Notes under the pieces: generated by a model
The model's database searches: none
What the model was told of the DNA's origin: nothing
The model's input: the letters and a program-made list of their open reading frames with translations, nothing else
Part shown: one piece after another, positions 6,152 to 13,155 of the stretch
Numbering within the stretch: the first letter of the stretch is position 1
How the letters are laid out: each line of letters begins with the position of its first letter
IMG/VR virus record: IMGVR_UViG_3300029266_001422
Coordinates: 1 to 35,652 of that record
Direction: 5' to 3' (one strand)
Length of the DNA stretch: 35,652 nucleotides
Source of the DNA: a virus
Made by a program: the position numbers and the translations under genes

Positions 6152-6322
6152 ATGAAAACCGCACAAGACATAATTGATCTGATCAAAGAAGCCGGCGCTG
6201 AAAATGCGAAAGAGATCCGAGAGACCCTGGAAGATGGTGCGGCCCTGGCTTCGCTTGGCATTACCGACGAAGATCAAGAGGCTGTCGAAGTAGCCCATGA
6301 TAGCGTCAACCGTGAAGCCTGA
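6152..6322 (+). CDS. Candidate anti-CRISPR protein 2 (56 aa, acidic)
   Basis: A 56-residue, strongly acidic protein from ATG 6152, nine bases after the previous stop, ending at TGA 6320-6322. It reads MKTAQDIIDLIKEAGAENAK at the start and continues with EIRETLEDGAALASLGITDE; it is likely helical. The acidic surface is typical of several known small anti-CRISPRs that mimic DNA or bind basic Cascade surfaces, though many unrelated small proteins are acidic too. It overlaps the Aca1-like gene by 26 bases, so the two are probably coupled in translation. I do not recognise it as any named Acr. Acr function is inferred from neighbourhood. Confidence 0.7.
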   Translation: MKTAQDIIDLIKEAGAENAKEIRETLEDGAALASLGITDEDQEAVEVAHDSVNREA

Positions 6323-6521
6323 CGCCTCCAATCACAACCCTGACCCCGCATACCTGCGGGGCTTGAGGGAGCGGGCCGGACTATCACAGGCAGCGCTTGC
6401 CGAGCGGCTTGCCATATCCCGACGCATGATCCAGTACTACGAGGCGGAAGAAGGCGAGCCCAGCCACCGGACAGCGCCGTACTTGTATCAATTCGCGCTG
6501 GAGCGATTAGCAAACAGTTGA
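6297..6521 (+). CDS. aca1: Aca1-like anti-CRISPR-associated regulator
   Basis: A 74-residue helix-turn-helix protein. It closely resembles Aca1 of Pseudomonas phages such as JBD30 as I recall that sequence. Shared features in order are the N-terminal PDASNHNPDP, YLRGL, an AG(I/L)SQ turn, a YY pair in the recognition region, and the ending APYxxQFALExLAN. The helix-turn-helix lies at about residues 22-50 (RERAGLSQAALAERLAISRR). Aca proteins bind inverted repeats in the acr promoter and shut it down after early expression. Here the gene is last in a three-gene unit with its own promoter, palindromic operator and terminator, exactly the known acr-aca layout. Its start overlaps the previous gene and has little ribosome site of its own, fitting coupled, low-level synthesis. 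Confidence 0.85.
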   Translation: MIASTVKPDASNHNPDPAYLRGLRERAGLSQAALAERLAISRRMIQYYEAEEGEPSHRTAPYLYQFALERLANS

Positions 6522-6571
6522 CAGCCGAGCCAACTGGCCGCAGGATGTACCAATATGCGGTTTTGCCGCTC

Positions 6572-6602
6572 AAAAAGCCCTGTCCTTGTGACGGGGCTTT
6601 TT
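6572..6602 (+). terminator. Strong intrinsic terminator after the aca1-like gene
   Basis: A 13-bp stem (6572-6584 with 6590-6602, one G-T pair) has a five-base loop and ends in five T; the 5' A-run makes it nearly symmetric. It closes the unit begun by the promoter at 5877, so the acr-aca genes form a separate transcript. If the late transcript also starts upstream, it must be antiterminated here. Confidence 0.85.
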
Positions 6603-6658
6603 CGTTTCCAGCAGGCGAAAGACAGAAAGACCCTCCTGCACATCCCGAGGACTCTGAA

Positions 6659-6898
6659 ATGTCTCAACGCATGCGCTGCAAAATGACCTGTCATTCCGTC
6701 ACCCCAAACGAGCATAGCGCCGGCAAGCTCTGCACTGTTCGGCTGGGTGCGGTCTATTCAGAAGTCAAAACCTCCGACGATTACATTTACGGCCAGTACA
6801 CGCCATACGGCGATTTCACGGCCGGGATCGTCACAGAGGTAGCCGAGAAGATGGAAGTGGGTAAAGCCTATTATCTGGACATCTTCCCAGCAGAGTAG
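6659..6898 (+). CDS. Conserved-looking phage protein of unknown function
   Basis: A 79-residue protein starting at ATG 6659, eight bases after GAGG (6647-6650). The longer open frame from 6518 runs through the terminator and is not used. The pattern MRCKMTCHSVT, then TVRLGAVYS, YGQYTPYGDFTAG and KAYYLDIFPAE recalls a small phage family I have seen near lysis genes, without a known function. It lies alone between two intrinsic terminators (6572-6602 and 6936-6959). It may belong to the late leader, or could be a small independently expressed gene; no clear promoter was found in the 56 bases before it. Confidence 0.72.
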   Translation: MSQRMRCKMTCHSVTPNEHSAGKLCTVRLGAVYSEVKTSDDYIYGQYTPYGDFTAGIVTEVAEKMEVGKAYYLDIFPAE

Positions 6899-6935
6899 AA
6901 ACATGAAATCCCCAGCACAGTGAGCCTATGCTTTT

Positions 6936-6959
6936 GCCGCTCTCCATTGCGGCTTTTTT
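6936..6959 (+). terminator. Intrinsic terminator before the holin gene
   Basis: GCCGC (6936-6940) pairs with GCGGC (6949-6953) around an eight-base loop, followed by six T (6954-6959). The stem is short, but the T-run is good. It separates the 79-residue protein from the lysis cassette. Confidence 0.7.
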
Positions 6960-7046
6960 ATTCCCTTTTCCGGCCATCCACCACGCCTCCGCTTAAAGCA
7001 GGCCGTGACAGTGCGCGTGGCCGGGATCTAACCCTAAGGACGCTTT

Positions 7047-7397
7047 ATGCCAGACCCACATCAGGCGGTAACCGATGCCGTCAAGACGGTGGCTGATCTG
7101 CCGCTTTGGTTGGTCATCATCCTGGTCATGGCCAGTGGTGTGTCTGGTGAGATGTTGCGCGCTTCATCGATTGTCGATATGACGTGGAAGCAGATCGCCG
7201 CCCGCATCCTGATGCGCTTTGGTGCTGCCGGCCTAATTGGCCTCGGCCTGTTCATGGTGGTCATGTCTTTTGACTACCACGTGTATCTTGCTGCTGCCAT
7301 GGGCATCTTTGCTGCTGTGTTGGGTGGTGACGTGGCATCAGGTCTGATTGAGCGCTTTGCTGCAAAGAAGATCGATAAGGTTGTCGACAAGGTATGA
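7047..7397 (+). CDS. Holin
   Basis: A 116-residue membrane protein starting at ATG 7047, seven bases after AAGGA. Three hydrophobic segments are visible at about residues 18-34 (LPLWLVIILVMASGVSG), 55-73 (MRFGAAGLIGLGLFMVVM) and 78-97 (VYLAAAMGIFAAVLGGDVA). A short charged C-terminal tail follows (AAKKIDKVVDKV). This fits a class I-type phage holin. It is directly followed, with overlap, by the endolysin gene, and the cassette ends with Rz/Rz1. The holin would form inner-membrane lesions that release the endolysin at the end of infection. The exact holin superfamily was not assigned. Confidence 0.85.
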   Translation: MPDPHQAVTDAVKTVADLPLWLVIILVMASGVSGEMLRASSIVDMTWKQIAARILMRFGAAGLIGLGLFMVVMSFDYHVYLAAAMGIFAAVLGGDVASGLIERFAAKKIDKVVDKV

Positions 7398-7783
7398 GCC
7401 GCTTCAACCTGAGCAGCCGAAGCCTTGCCAGGCTGAACGGCGTGCATCCTGACCTGGTTGAAGTGGTAAAGCTGGCTATAACCCTGACCGAGGTTGACTT
7501 CGGGGTGACTGAAGGTGTGCGAGGCATCGAGCGGCAAAGAGCATTGAAGGAAGCCGGCGCAAGCAGGACCATGAACAGTAGGCACTTGACAGGCCACGCG
7601 GTTGATCTGGTTGCCTATGTCGGCGCCACTGTCAGCTGGGACTGGCCGCTGTATTACAAGATTGCTGATGCCATGAAGCGCGCAGCCCATGCCCTAAGCG
7701 TGCCGATTGTCTGGGGTGGTGACTGGATGACCTTCAAGGACGGCCCTCACTTTGAACTGGACCGCAGGAAGTACCCAGCATGA
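7394..7783 (+). CDS. Endolysin, M15 (VanY-like) peptidase
   Basis: A 129-residue zinc peptidase. The M15 signature S-x-H-x-x-G-x-A-x-D is at residues 62-71 (SRHLTGHAVD), giving zinc ligands His64 and Asp71, and the third ligand is His119 in GPHFEL. Proteins of this size are common phage endolysins that cut the peptide part of peptidoglycan, in known cases the L-Ala-D-Glu bond. There is no signal peptide, so export depends on the holin. The start overlaps the holin stop and the stop overlaps the Rz start by four bases. The family and zinc site are clear; the exact bond cut is inferred from relatives. Confidence 0.9.
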   Translation: MSRFNLSSRSLARLNGVHPDLVEVVKLAITLTEVDFGVTEGVRGIERQRALKEAGASRTMNSRHLTGHAVDLVAYVGATVSWDWPLYYKIADAMKRAAHALSVPIVWGGDWMTFKDGPHFELDRRKYPA

Positions 7784-8259
7784 ACCGCGCGCTGATCATC
7801 GCGCTGTCAGCCATGGTTGCTTTGGCTGCTGTGCTGTATTGGCGGCTGGACGTGAAGACCGAGCAGGTGGGCGCAATAACCCAGCAGCTCGATGAGCAGC
7901 ACAGAATCAATACCGGCTTGCGTGAGTCTATCCGCAAGCAGCGTGAACTGACCAAGCAGGTGCAAGAGCTGGACCGCATCGCCACCCAGGAGCTGACCAA
8001 TGCCCAAGCTGAGAACGCCCGCCTTGCTGCTGCCGTTGCTGCTGGTACTCAGCGCCTGCGGGTCCAAGCAGATTGCCCAAGAGTGCCAAACACCACCGGC
8101 ACCACCAGCATGGATGATGCAGGAACAGCCGAGCTCTCTGCCGCTGCTCGACAGGATTATCACGCCCTCAGACAGCAACTGACTACCACTGAGGCTGCAA
8201 TGGCTGGGCTGCAGGAGTATGTGAGCGGCGTCTGCCTGAGCGATCCAAGTGCCCTGTAA
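7780..8259 (+). CDS. Rz-like inner membrane spanin subunit
   Basis: A 159-residue protein with a single N-terminal membrane segment (ALIIALSAMVALAAVLYW, about residues 4-21) followed by a long coiled coil (EQVGAITQQLDEQHRIN, then QKRELTKQVQ-type heptads to about residue 95) and a C-terminal region with further helix. This is the layout of i-spanins such as lambda Rz. It contains, in another frame, a complete lipoprotein gene of the Rz1 type, which makes the call firm. The pair would fuse inner and outer membranes in the last step of lysis. Confidence 0.9.
   Translation: MNRALIIALSAMVALAAVLYWRLDVKTEQVGAITQQLDEQHRINTGLRESIRKQRELTKQVQELDRIATQELTNAQAENARLAAAVAAGTQRLRVQADCPRVPNTTGTTSMDDAGTAELSAAARQDYHALRQQLTTTEAAMAGLQEYVSGVCLSDPSAL
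8000..8182 (+). CDS. Rz1-like spanin lipoprotein, embedded in Rz
   Basis: A 60-residue protein fully nested in the Rz-like gene in the +1-shifted frame. ATG 8000 follows AGGAG (7988-7992) by seven bases. The N-terminus is a lipoprotein signal (LLLPLLLVLSAC, lipidated Cys20). The mature part is short and proline-rich (CQTPPAPPAW), as in other Rz1 proteins. Gly at +2 fits outer-membrane sorting. It would pair with the Rz-like protein across the periplasm. Confidence 0.9.
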   Translation: MPKLRTPALLLPLLLVLSACGSKQIAQECQTPPAPPAWMMQEQPSSLPLLDRIITPSDSN

Positions 8260-8321
8260 TGGATGCGCCAGGCGGCGTGAGTGGATAGCCAAGTGGGCAC
8301 GCATAGCATGGGAGAGAGCAC

Positions 8322-8468
8322 ATGGAAGACCTGCTGATGCAGATGCTCGAAGAGCAGCGCAAGACCAACGAACTCCTGCTGACACTGATCAACGCTCTGG
8401 GTGATGAAGAGCCCGAAGACCCTGACGCGCAACCAGAGACTTACATGGATGGCACCCGCGTTAGGTGA
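8322..8468 (+). CDS. Small acidic protein of unknown function (48 aa)
   Basis: ATG 8322 follows GGGAGAG and the frame ends at TGA 8466-8468. The first half is a Leu-rich helix suited to a coiled coil (MEDLLMQMLEEQRKTNELLL) and the second half is acidic (LGDEEPEDPDAQPE). Small proteins with this N-terminal pattern are common in phages after the lysis genes. No function is known to me. Confidence 0.65.
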   Translation: MEDLLMQMLEEQRKTNELLLTLINALGDEEPEDPDAQPETYMDGTRVR

Positions 8469-8564
8469 ATTAAAGGTATACTGAGGGCTCAGAAACAAGC
8501 GAGCCCGGCACTGCGTCAACAGTACCAGGCTCTGACCATCACCTGATCTATAGGGGATCACGGC

Positions 8565-9326
8565 ATGGCTGAAGCCAATCATACGCTACTTACCAAGACA
8601 TGTACTCAGTGCCTGGAGAATCATCCGGCAACGCCCGCTTTCTTTTCGCCTATGAAGTCCGGGCTGTTCGGACTACAAGCTTGGTGCAAGTCCTGCGCTG
8701 CCAGGCGAAAGAGAGAGGATAGGGCGGCCAGACCCGAACACTATGCAGCGCTTGAGAAGAAGCGCCATAAGCGGGACAAAGAGAAGCGCCAGGCTCTTAG
8801 TCGTGAAATGTGGGCGAAGAACGATAAGTATAAGCAGGCCGCCGCAGCGCGACGCGCGTTGATGCGTGAGGTCTACAATGCTAATCGAAGAGCATCCCAT
8901 GCAGAAAACCCAGAACAGGCAAGGGAGCGCCAAAAGCTGCACAGGCTTTCCAACCCTGAGAAGTACGCAGCCTACCACCGCAAGGCATGGTCAAAGGCTG
9001 GCAGGGCTCAAAGGCTCAGGTCCTCAGTAAGCTCAGGCATATCACACAGCATCAAAGGATCAACCAAGGGTGGTAAGAGGTGGGAGTCACTGGTTGGGTA
9101 TAACACTACCGACCTGATGGCACACCTTGAGCGCCAGTTCCTCAAAGGAATGACATGGGACAACTATGGCGAGTGGCACATCGACCACGTTATACCGGTC
9201 GCATCGTTCGCTATCGACAGCCCCGAATGCCAGGACTTCAAAGCATGCTGGTCGCTGTCTAACCTGAGACCGCTTTGGGCTCGGGACAACATAGTGAAGA
9301 GCGACAGCATCACACACCTGATTTAA
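8565..9326 (+). CDS. HNH endonuclease-like protein with zinc knuckle
   Basis: A 253-residue protein starting at ATG 8565 after a GGGGA ribosome site. Residues 12-48 carry CTQCLENHPATPAFFSP and CKSCAARRK, a zinc knuckle seen in many phage HNH proteins. A long basic helical middle follows (KRHKRDKEKRQ, AAAARRALMREVYNANRR). The HNH core is near the C-terminus: WHIDHVIPVASF, then CWSLSNLRPLWARDNIVKSD, with His-Asp-His, Asn and the later Asn. A -10-like TATACT at 8477-8482 lies upstream without a good -35. It may be a free-standing homing-type endonuclease or a packaging helper; the standard packaging HNH is the next gene, which favours the former. Confidence 0.8.
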   Translation: MAEANHTLLTKTCTQCLENHPATPAFFSPMKSGLFGLQAWCKSCAARRKREDRAARPEHYAALEKKRHKRDKEKRQALSREMWAKNDKYKQAAAARRALMREVYNANRRASHAENPEQARERQKLHRLSNPEKYAAYHRKAWSKAGRAQRLRSSVSSGISHSIKGSTKGGKRWESLVGYNTTDLMAHLERQFLKGMTWDNYGEWHIDHVIPVASFAIDSPECQDFKACWSLSNLRPLWARDNIVKSDSITHLI

Positions 9327-9339
9327 AGCGAGCCTGCCA

Positions 9340-9696
9340 ATGGCCATGCGACCAATGAAGCCCTGCTGCGCTCCGGGCTGTGGGGCGCTCGCCAGAGGCG
9401 CCAGATACTGCGAGAAGCACAAGCGCCTTGGCGATGCATGGGCGACCAGTAAGCGGGCAGAGAAGGCCTTGAGCGGCAGGCCATGGCGTCGGCTACGGGA
9501 TCGGATACTGAAGCGTGATGGCTACCTGTGCCAATACTGTCTACAGAACGGCAGGCCCGAGTCGGCGACAGAGGTTGACCACCGGCTGGCTGTAGCGTTC
9601 GGCGGGGATGACAGCGAGAACAACCTCGTTGCGAGTTGTGCCAAGTGCCATGCCGAGAAGACTCAGGCAGAGGCGAAGCGTGCAAGAACTGGCTGA
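9340..9696 (+). CDS. HNH endonuclease next to terminase
   Basis: A 118-residue HNH protein. Zinc-binding cysteines are at the N-terminus (CCAPGCG, YCEKH) and in the core (LCQYCLQNG, CAKCHAEK). The HNH residues are in TEVDHRLAVAFGGDDSENN. Such small HNH proteins lie directly before the small terminase in HK97, D3 and many cos phages. In HK97 the homologous gp74 is known to be required for packaging together with the terminase. The position here is identical, so a role in cos cleavage is likely. Confidence 0.88.
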   Translation: MAMRPMKPCCAPGCGALARGARYCEKHKRLGDAWATSKRAEKALSGRPWRRLRDRILKRDGYLCQYCLQNGRPESATEVDHRLAVAFGGDDSENNLVASCAKCHAEKTQAEAKRARTG

Positions 9697-9800
9697 AAAT
9701 TCACGCGCAAAGGGAGGGGGAGGGTCAAGAGTTCACACCTTTTGGCCGGACACCGCATGCTCAAGTCTTTTTTTACTTCCACAAAATTCAGGTTTCGAAA
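9697..9800. other. Likely cos region (inferred from position)
   Basis: The 104 bp between the HNH and small terminase genes contain a purine-rich block of G-runs (about 9711-9727), a GGCCGG-type site and a T-tract (about 9768-9775), but no gene. In HK97-type cos phages the packaging site lies in this interval. The exact cut cannot be read from the sequence. Confidence 0.4.
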
Positions 9801-10184
9801 ATGGCCAGGCCAAGAACTCCGACTAACGTGCTGGATGCGAGAGGTGCGTTCGACAAGAACCCCAATCGCAAGCGCGAAGATCCGGAAGTCGCTGGTCCGC
9901 TGAAAGGTGCGCCCGGGTATTTCGATGTCGACCGGGTTGCGATCTGGAAAGAGATTGTTAAGGCTGCGCCGAAGAACGTGGTCACTGAGTCCGACCGGTT
10001 CGCGCTGGAGATTACGGTTCTGCTGCTGCAGGAATTCCGGTCATCCCCTGTCGACTTCACTGCGGCCAAGCTGGTTCGCCTCGAAACACTGCTCGGCAAG
10101 TTCGGCATGACTCCATCTGATCGCGCCAAAGTGGCTGGACCTGTATCGAAGAAGCCAGGCGGCAACCCATTCGCTGATTTGTAA
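9801..10184 (+). CDS. terS: Terminase small subunit
   Basis: A 127-residue protein starting at ATG 9801; the open frame extends upstream to 9636 but crosses the HNH gene. It fits the P27-type small terminase family: PEVAGPLKGAPGYFDVDRVA, then IWKEIVKAAPKN, a central helical part (DRFALEITVLLLQEF) and the ending LLGKFGMTPSDRAKV, where G-x-T-P-x-x-R is characteristic. It would recognise the cos site just upstream and recruit the large subunit. Its stop overlaps the large subunit start. Confidence 0.85.
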   Translation: MARPRTPTNVLDARGAFDKNPNRKREDPEVAGPLKGAPGYFDVDRVAIWKEIVKAAPKNVVTESDRFALEITVLLLQEFRSSPVDFTAAKLVRLETLLGKFGMTPSDRAKVAGPVSKKPGGNPFADL

Positions 10185-11887
10185 TGGCCGCAAAACCTGA
10201 CTATCCGCTGGTGGCGAAGGCGGAGGCCTACGCGCGCGAGGTCATATCCGGCAAGATCGTGGCCTGCAAGTGGATCAAGCTGGCTTGCAAGCGGCACATG
10301 TCGGATGTGCGCAAGTCCCGCAGCAAGGCATTTCCGTACAAGTTTGACCCGGCCAAGGCCGAGAAGGTCGCTCGGTTCCTGCAGCTATTGCCGCACACCA
10401 AGGGCAAATGGGCCAGCAAGCGCGAACGCATCACCCTGGAGCCGTGGCAGTTGTTCGCTGTCTGCATCCCTTTCGGGTGGGTGCAGAAGAAGGACGGCAA
10501 CCGCCGGTTCCGCACCATCACCGTGTTCGTGCCCAGGAAGAACGGCAAGTCGATCATCGGCGGCGGTGTCGGCGTCTACATGTTCGCCGCGGACAACGAG
10601 TTCGGCGCCGAGGTCTACTCAGGCGCCACGACAGAGAAGCAGGCCTGGGAAGTATTCCGCCCGGCCAAGCTAATGGTCGAGCGCACCCCAGCCCTGCAGG
10701 AACACTACGGCGTCGACGTGAACGCCTCCAATATGTTCCGCATGGAGGATGGGTCGAGGTTCGAGCCTGTCATCGGCAAGCCTGGTGATGGCTCAAGCCC
10801 GTCATGCTCCATCGTTGACGAGTACCACGAACACCAAGACTCCACGCTATTCGACACAATGGAAACCGGCATGGGTGCCCGCGAGCAGCCGATCATGCTG
10901 GTGATTACCACGGCTGGCTCCAGCATCGGCGGGCCATGCCATCAGTTGATTCGCGATTGCGAGCGCATGCTCGAAGGTGCGATCGAGCGCCCCGACCTGT
11001 GGGCCATGCTTTACACAATCGACGATGGCGACGACTGGACAGATGTTAAGTCCCTGATAAAGGCCAACCCGAACTACGGAATCAGTATCAGCGGCGACTT
11101 CCTCGAAGCCCGTCAGCGTGACGCTATGCAGTCCGCAGCCAAGCAGACCACGTTTCGTACCAAGCACCTTAACCAATGGGTCGGGGCGAAGAACGCGTGG
11201 ATCAACATGCTGCGATGGAAGCAATGCCCGAAGCGCAAGAGCCTCAGTGAGCTGGAGGGCAGGCCCTGCTATATCGGCCTGGACTTGGCCAGCAAGATCG
11301 ACATCGCCGGCAATATGCTGTTCTTCCCGCCAGTGGAAGGCGACCCGCTTTGGCATCTGCACGGCAGGTACTACCTGCCCGAAGCTAGGGTAATCGAAGA
11401 GCTCGACAGCAATACCAGCCGGTATCGCGAGTTCGATGCGCTTGGCCTGCTGACGCTGACCGATGGCGAGGTGATCGAGTTCGAGGTGATCAAGGATGAC
11501 TTGCGAGAGTTCGCCGGGCGCTTCGATGTTCAGGAGGTTGCCTATGACCCCTGGCAGGCCACGCAGCTTGCACAAGAGATGCAGGCCGAAGGAATGCTGA
11601 TGGTCGAGGTGCGCCAGACCGTGCAGAACATCAGCGAGCCTATGAAGGAGTTCGAAGCCCTGGTACTGCGCAAGGTGCTGGCGCATGGCGACTGCCCCGT
11701 TCTGACATGGATGGCCAGCAACGTCATAGCCAAGACGGACGCGAAGGACAACATCTACCCGAACAAAGAACGACCCGAAAACAAGATTGATGGTGTTGTC
11801 GGGGCGATCACCGCATTAAGCAGAGCAATCGCAGGCGAGCAATCAGCCGACCTGTCCGACTTCATTGGGAGCCCGATTATCGTATGA
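10184..11887 (+). CDS. terL: Terminase large subunit (HK97 type)
   Basis: A 567-residue packaging motor. The ATPase domain has the Walker A variant VPRKNGKS (about residues 116-123), Walker B SIVDEY with catalytic Asp212-Glu213, and the coupling motif ITTAGSS (241-247). The C-terminal RNase H-like nuclease starts at YIGLDLASKIDI with Asp367; further acidic residues lie at VAYDPWQA and near DGVVGAITALSRA. Length and motifs fit the HK97/D3 family. It couples ATP hydrolysis to DNA translocation through the portal and cuts the concatemer. The start overlaps the small subunit stop and the end overlaps the portal start. Confidence 0.95.
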   Translation: MAAKPDYPLVAKAEAYAREVISGKIVACKWIKLACKRHMSDVRKSRSKAFPYKFDPAKAEKVARFLQLLPHTKGKWASKRERITLEPWQLFAVCIPFGWVQKKDGNRRFRTITVFVPRKNGKSIIGGGVGVYMFAADNEFGAEVYSGATTEKQAWEVFRPAKLMVERTPALQEHYGVDVNASNMFRMEDGSRFEPVIGKPGDGSSPSCSIVDEYHEHQDSTLFDTMETGMGAREQPIMLVITTAGSSIGGPCHQLIRDCERMLEGAIERPDLWAMLYTIDDGDDWTDVKSLIKANPNYGISISGDFLEARQRDAMQSAAKQTTFRTKHLNQWVGAKNAWINMLRWKQCPKRKSLSELEGRPCYIGLDLASKIDIAGNMLFFPPVEGDPLWHLHGRYYLPEARVIEELDSNTSRYREFDALGLLTLTDGEVIEFEVIKDDLREFAGRFDVQEVAYDPWQATQLAQEMQAEGMLMVEVRQTVQNISEPMKEFEALVLRKVLAHGDCPVLTWMASNVIAKTDAKDNIYPNKERPENKIDGVVGAITALSRAIAGEQSADLSDFIGSPIIV

Positions 11888-13155
11888 AAGACAAGGCGAA
11901 AAAGCCGGGCCGCTTGAAGTCCGCCGTCATTGGTTGGCTGGGTCTTAGCGATATGTCCCAGTGGGCGACATGGCAAGGCCGCGAGGCGAAGTCCGGCGTC
12001 ACTGTTACATCTGAAAAGGCGTTGAGCTTGTCCGCGGTGTGGGCCTGCACTCGCCTGGTTTCGCAGACGATCGCCACACTACCGCTCGGTCTGTACGAGC
12101 TAAAGTCAGACGGCAGCCGCAAGCTAGCGGACAGCATAAGCATAGCTCGGCTGATCCACTCAAAGCCGAACGCCGACATGATGGCTGTGACGTTTTGGGA
12201 GTCAATCATCGGCGCCGCGCTTCTGCACGGTAACGGCTTTGCCGAGAAGAGGCGCAGCGGTGGTCGTATCGTCGCCCTCGACCTGCTCATCAGCGAGCGC
12301 CTGACCTGGCGCCGGCTTGAGTCTGGCGCATACCGGTTCAGATACACAGACGATGACGGCACGCCTCGCGATATTGAGGAAGACGACATCTTCCACCTGC
12401 CCGGCTTTACGCTCCATGGCCGCTTCGGAATGTCCGTTGTCCGCTACGGCACAGAAGTGATCGGCGCAGCGCTGGCTGCTAACGATGCAGCAAGCAGCAC
12501 GTTCAAGAACGGACTGATGCCTACCACCTACTTCAAGATGGAAGGGACTGTTCGAAGGGAGCAGCGCGAAGAGCTGAAGAAAAGCATGCAGGATGTATCC
12601 GGATCGCTGAACGCCGGCAAGTCTCCGCTGCTTGAAGGTGGGATGACGATAGGCGAAGTCGGTATCAATCCTGATGACGCGCAGCTGCTCGAGTCGCGCG
12701 TGTTCAGCATTGAAGAGATTTGCCGCTGGTTTGGGGTTCCCCCTTCTATGATCGGCGCAACTGACAAGGCCTCAAGCTGGGCCAGCTCAAGCGAGAGCAT
12801 CAATCTTTGGTTTCTCCAGTACGGTCTGCGTCCCTGGCTCAAGCGAGTAGAGCAGGCGATATGGGATCAGTTGCTGACCCCTGTTGAGCAGATGAAGTAT
12901 TACGCCGAGTTCAGCGTCGAAGGCCTTCTCCGCGCAGACACAGCCGCCCGCACTACTTTCTACGCAAGCGCATTGCAGAACGGCTGGATGAACCGCAACG
13001 AGGTTCGCATCCTCGAGAACCTGCCGCCCATCAAGGGTGGCGACATACACACCGCTCAATCAAATCTGTTGCCCCTGGACATGCTGGGAGGCGGCACAGA
13101 GTCGCAAGCCGTAAAAGCTGCGCTGATGCACTGGCTGAAAGAGGATGACCAATGA
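11884..13155 (+). CDS. Portal protein (HK97 family)
   Basis: A 423-residue protein with the features of the HK97 portal family. Near the N-terminus is VTSEKALSLSAVWACTRLVS followed by QTIATLPLGLYE. DIFHLPGFT lies near residue 175. Then come SRVFSIEEICRWFGVPPSMIG near 280-300 and WDQLLTPVEQMKYYAEF further on. It forms the dodecameric ring at the capsid vertex through which DNA enters. Four-base overlaps link it to terL before and to the protease after, the standard HK97 order. The length is typical. Confidence 0.95.
   Translation: MKDKAKKPGRLKSAVIGWLGLSDMSQWATWQGREAKSGVTVTSEKALSLSAVWACTRLVSQTIATLPLGLYELKSDGSRKLADSISIARLIHSKPNADMMAVTFWESIIGAALLHGNGFAEKRRSGGRIVALDLLISERLTWRRLESGAYRFRYTDDDGTPRDIEEDDIFHLPGFTLHGRFGMSVVRYGTEVIGAALAANDAASSTFKNGLMPTTYFKMEGTVRREQREELKKSMQDVSGSLNAGKSPLLEGGMTIGEVGINPDDAQLLESRVFSIEEICRWFGVPPSMIGATDKASSWASSSESINLWFLQYGLRPWLKRVEQAIWDQLLTPVEQMKYYAEFSVEGLLRADTAARTTFYASALQNGWMNRNEVRILENLPPIKGGDIHTAQSNLLPLDMLGGGTESQAVKAALMHWLKEDDQ

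Noticed and set aside
8477-8482. Promoter for the HNH gene at TATACT
   Set aside because: No acceptable -35 box at 16-18 bp; kept only as a remark in the gene entry.
10847-11686. Minus-strand frame of 279 codons over the large terminase
   Set aside because: Antisense shadow; the terminase motifs fix the plus strand as coding.
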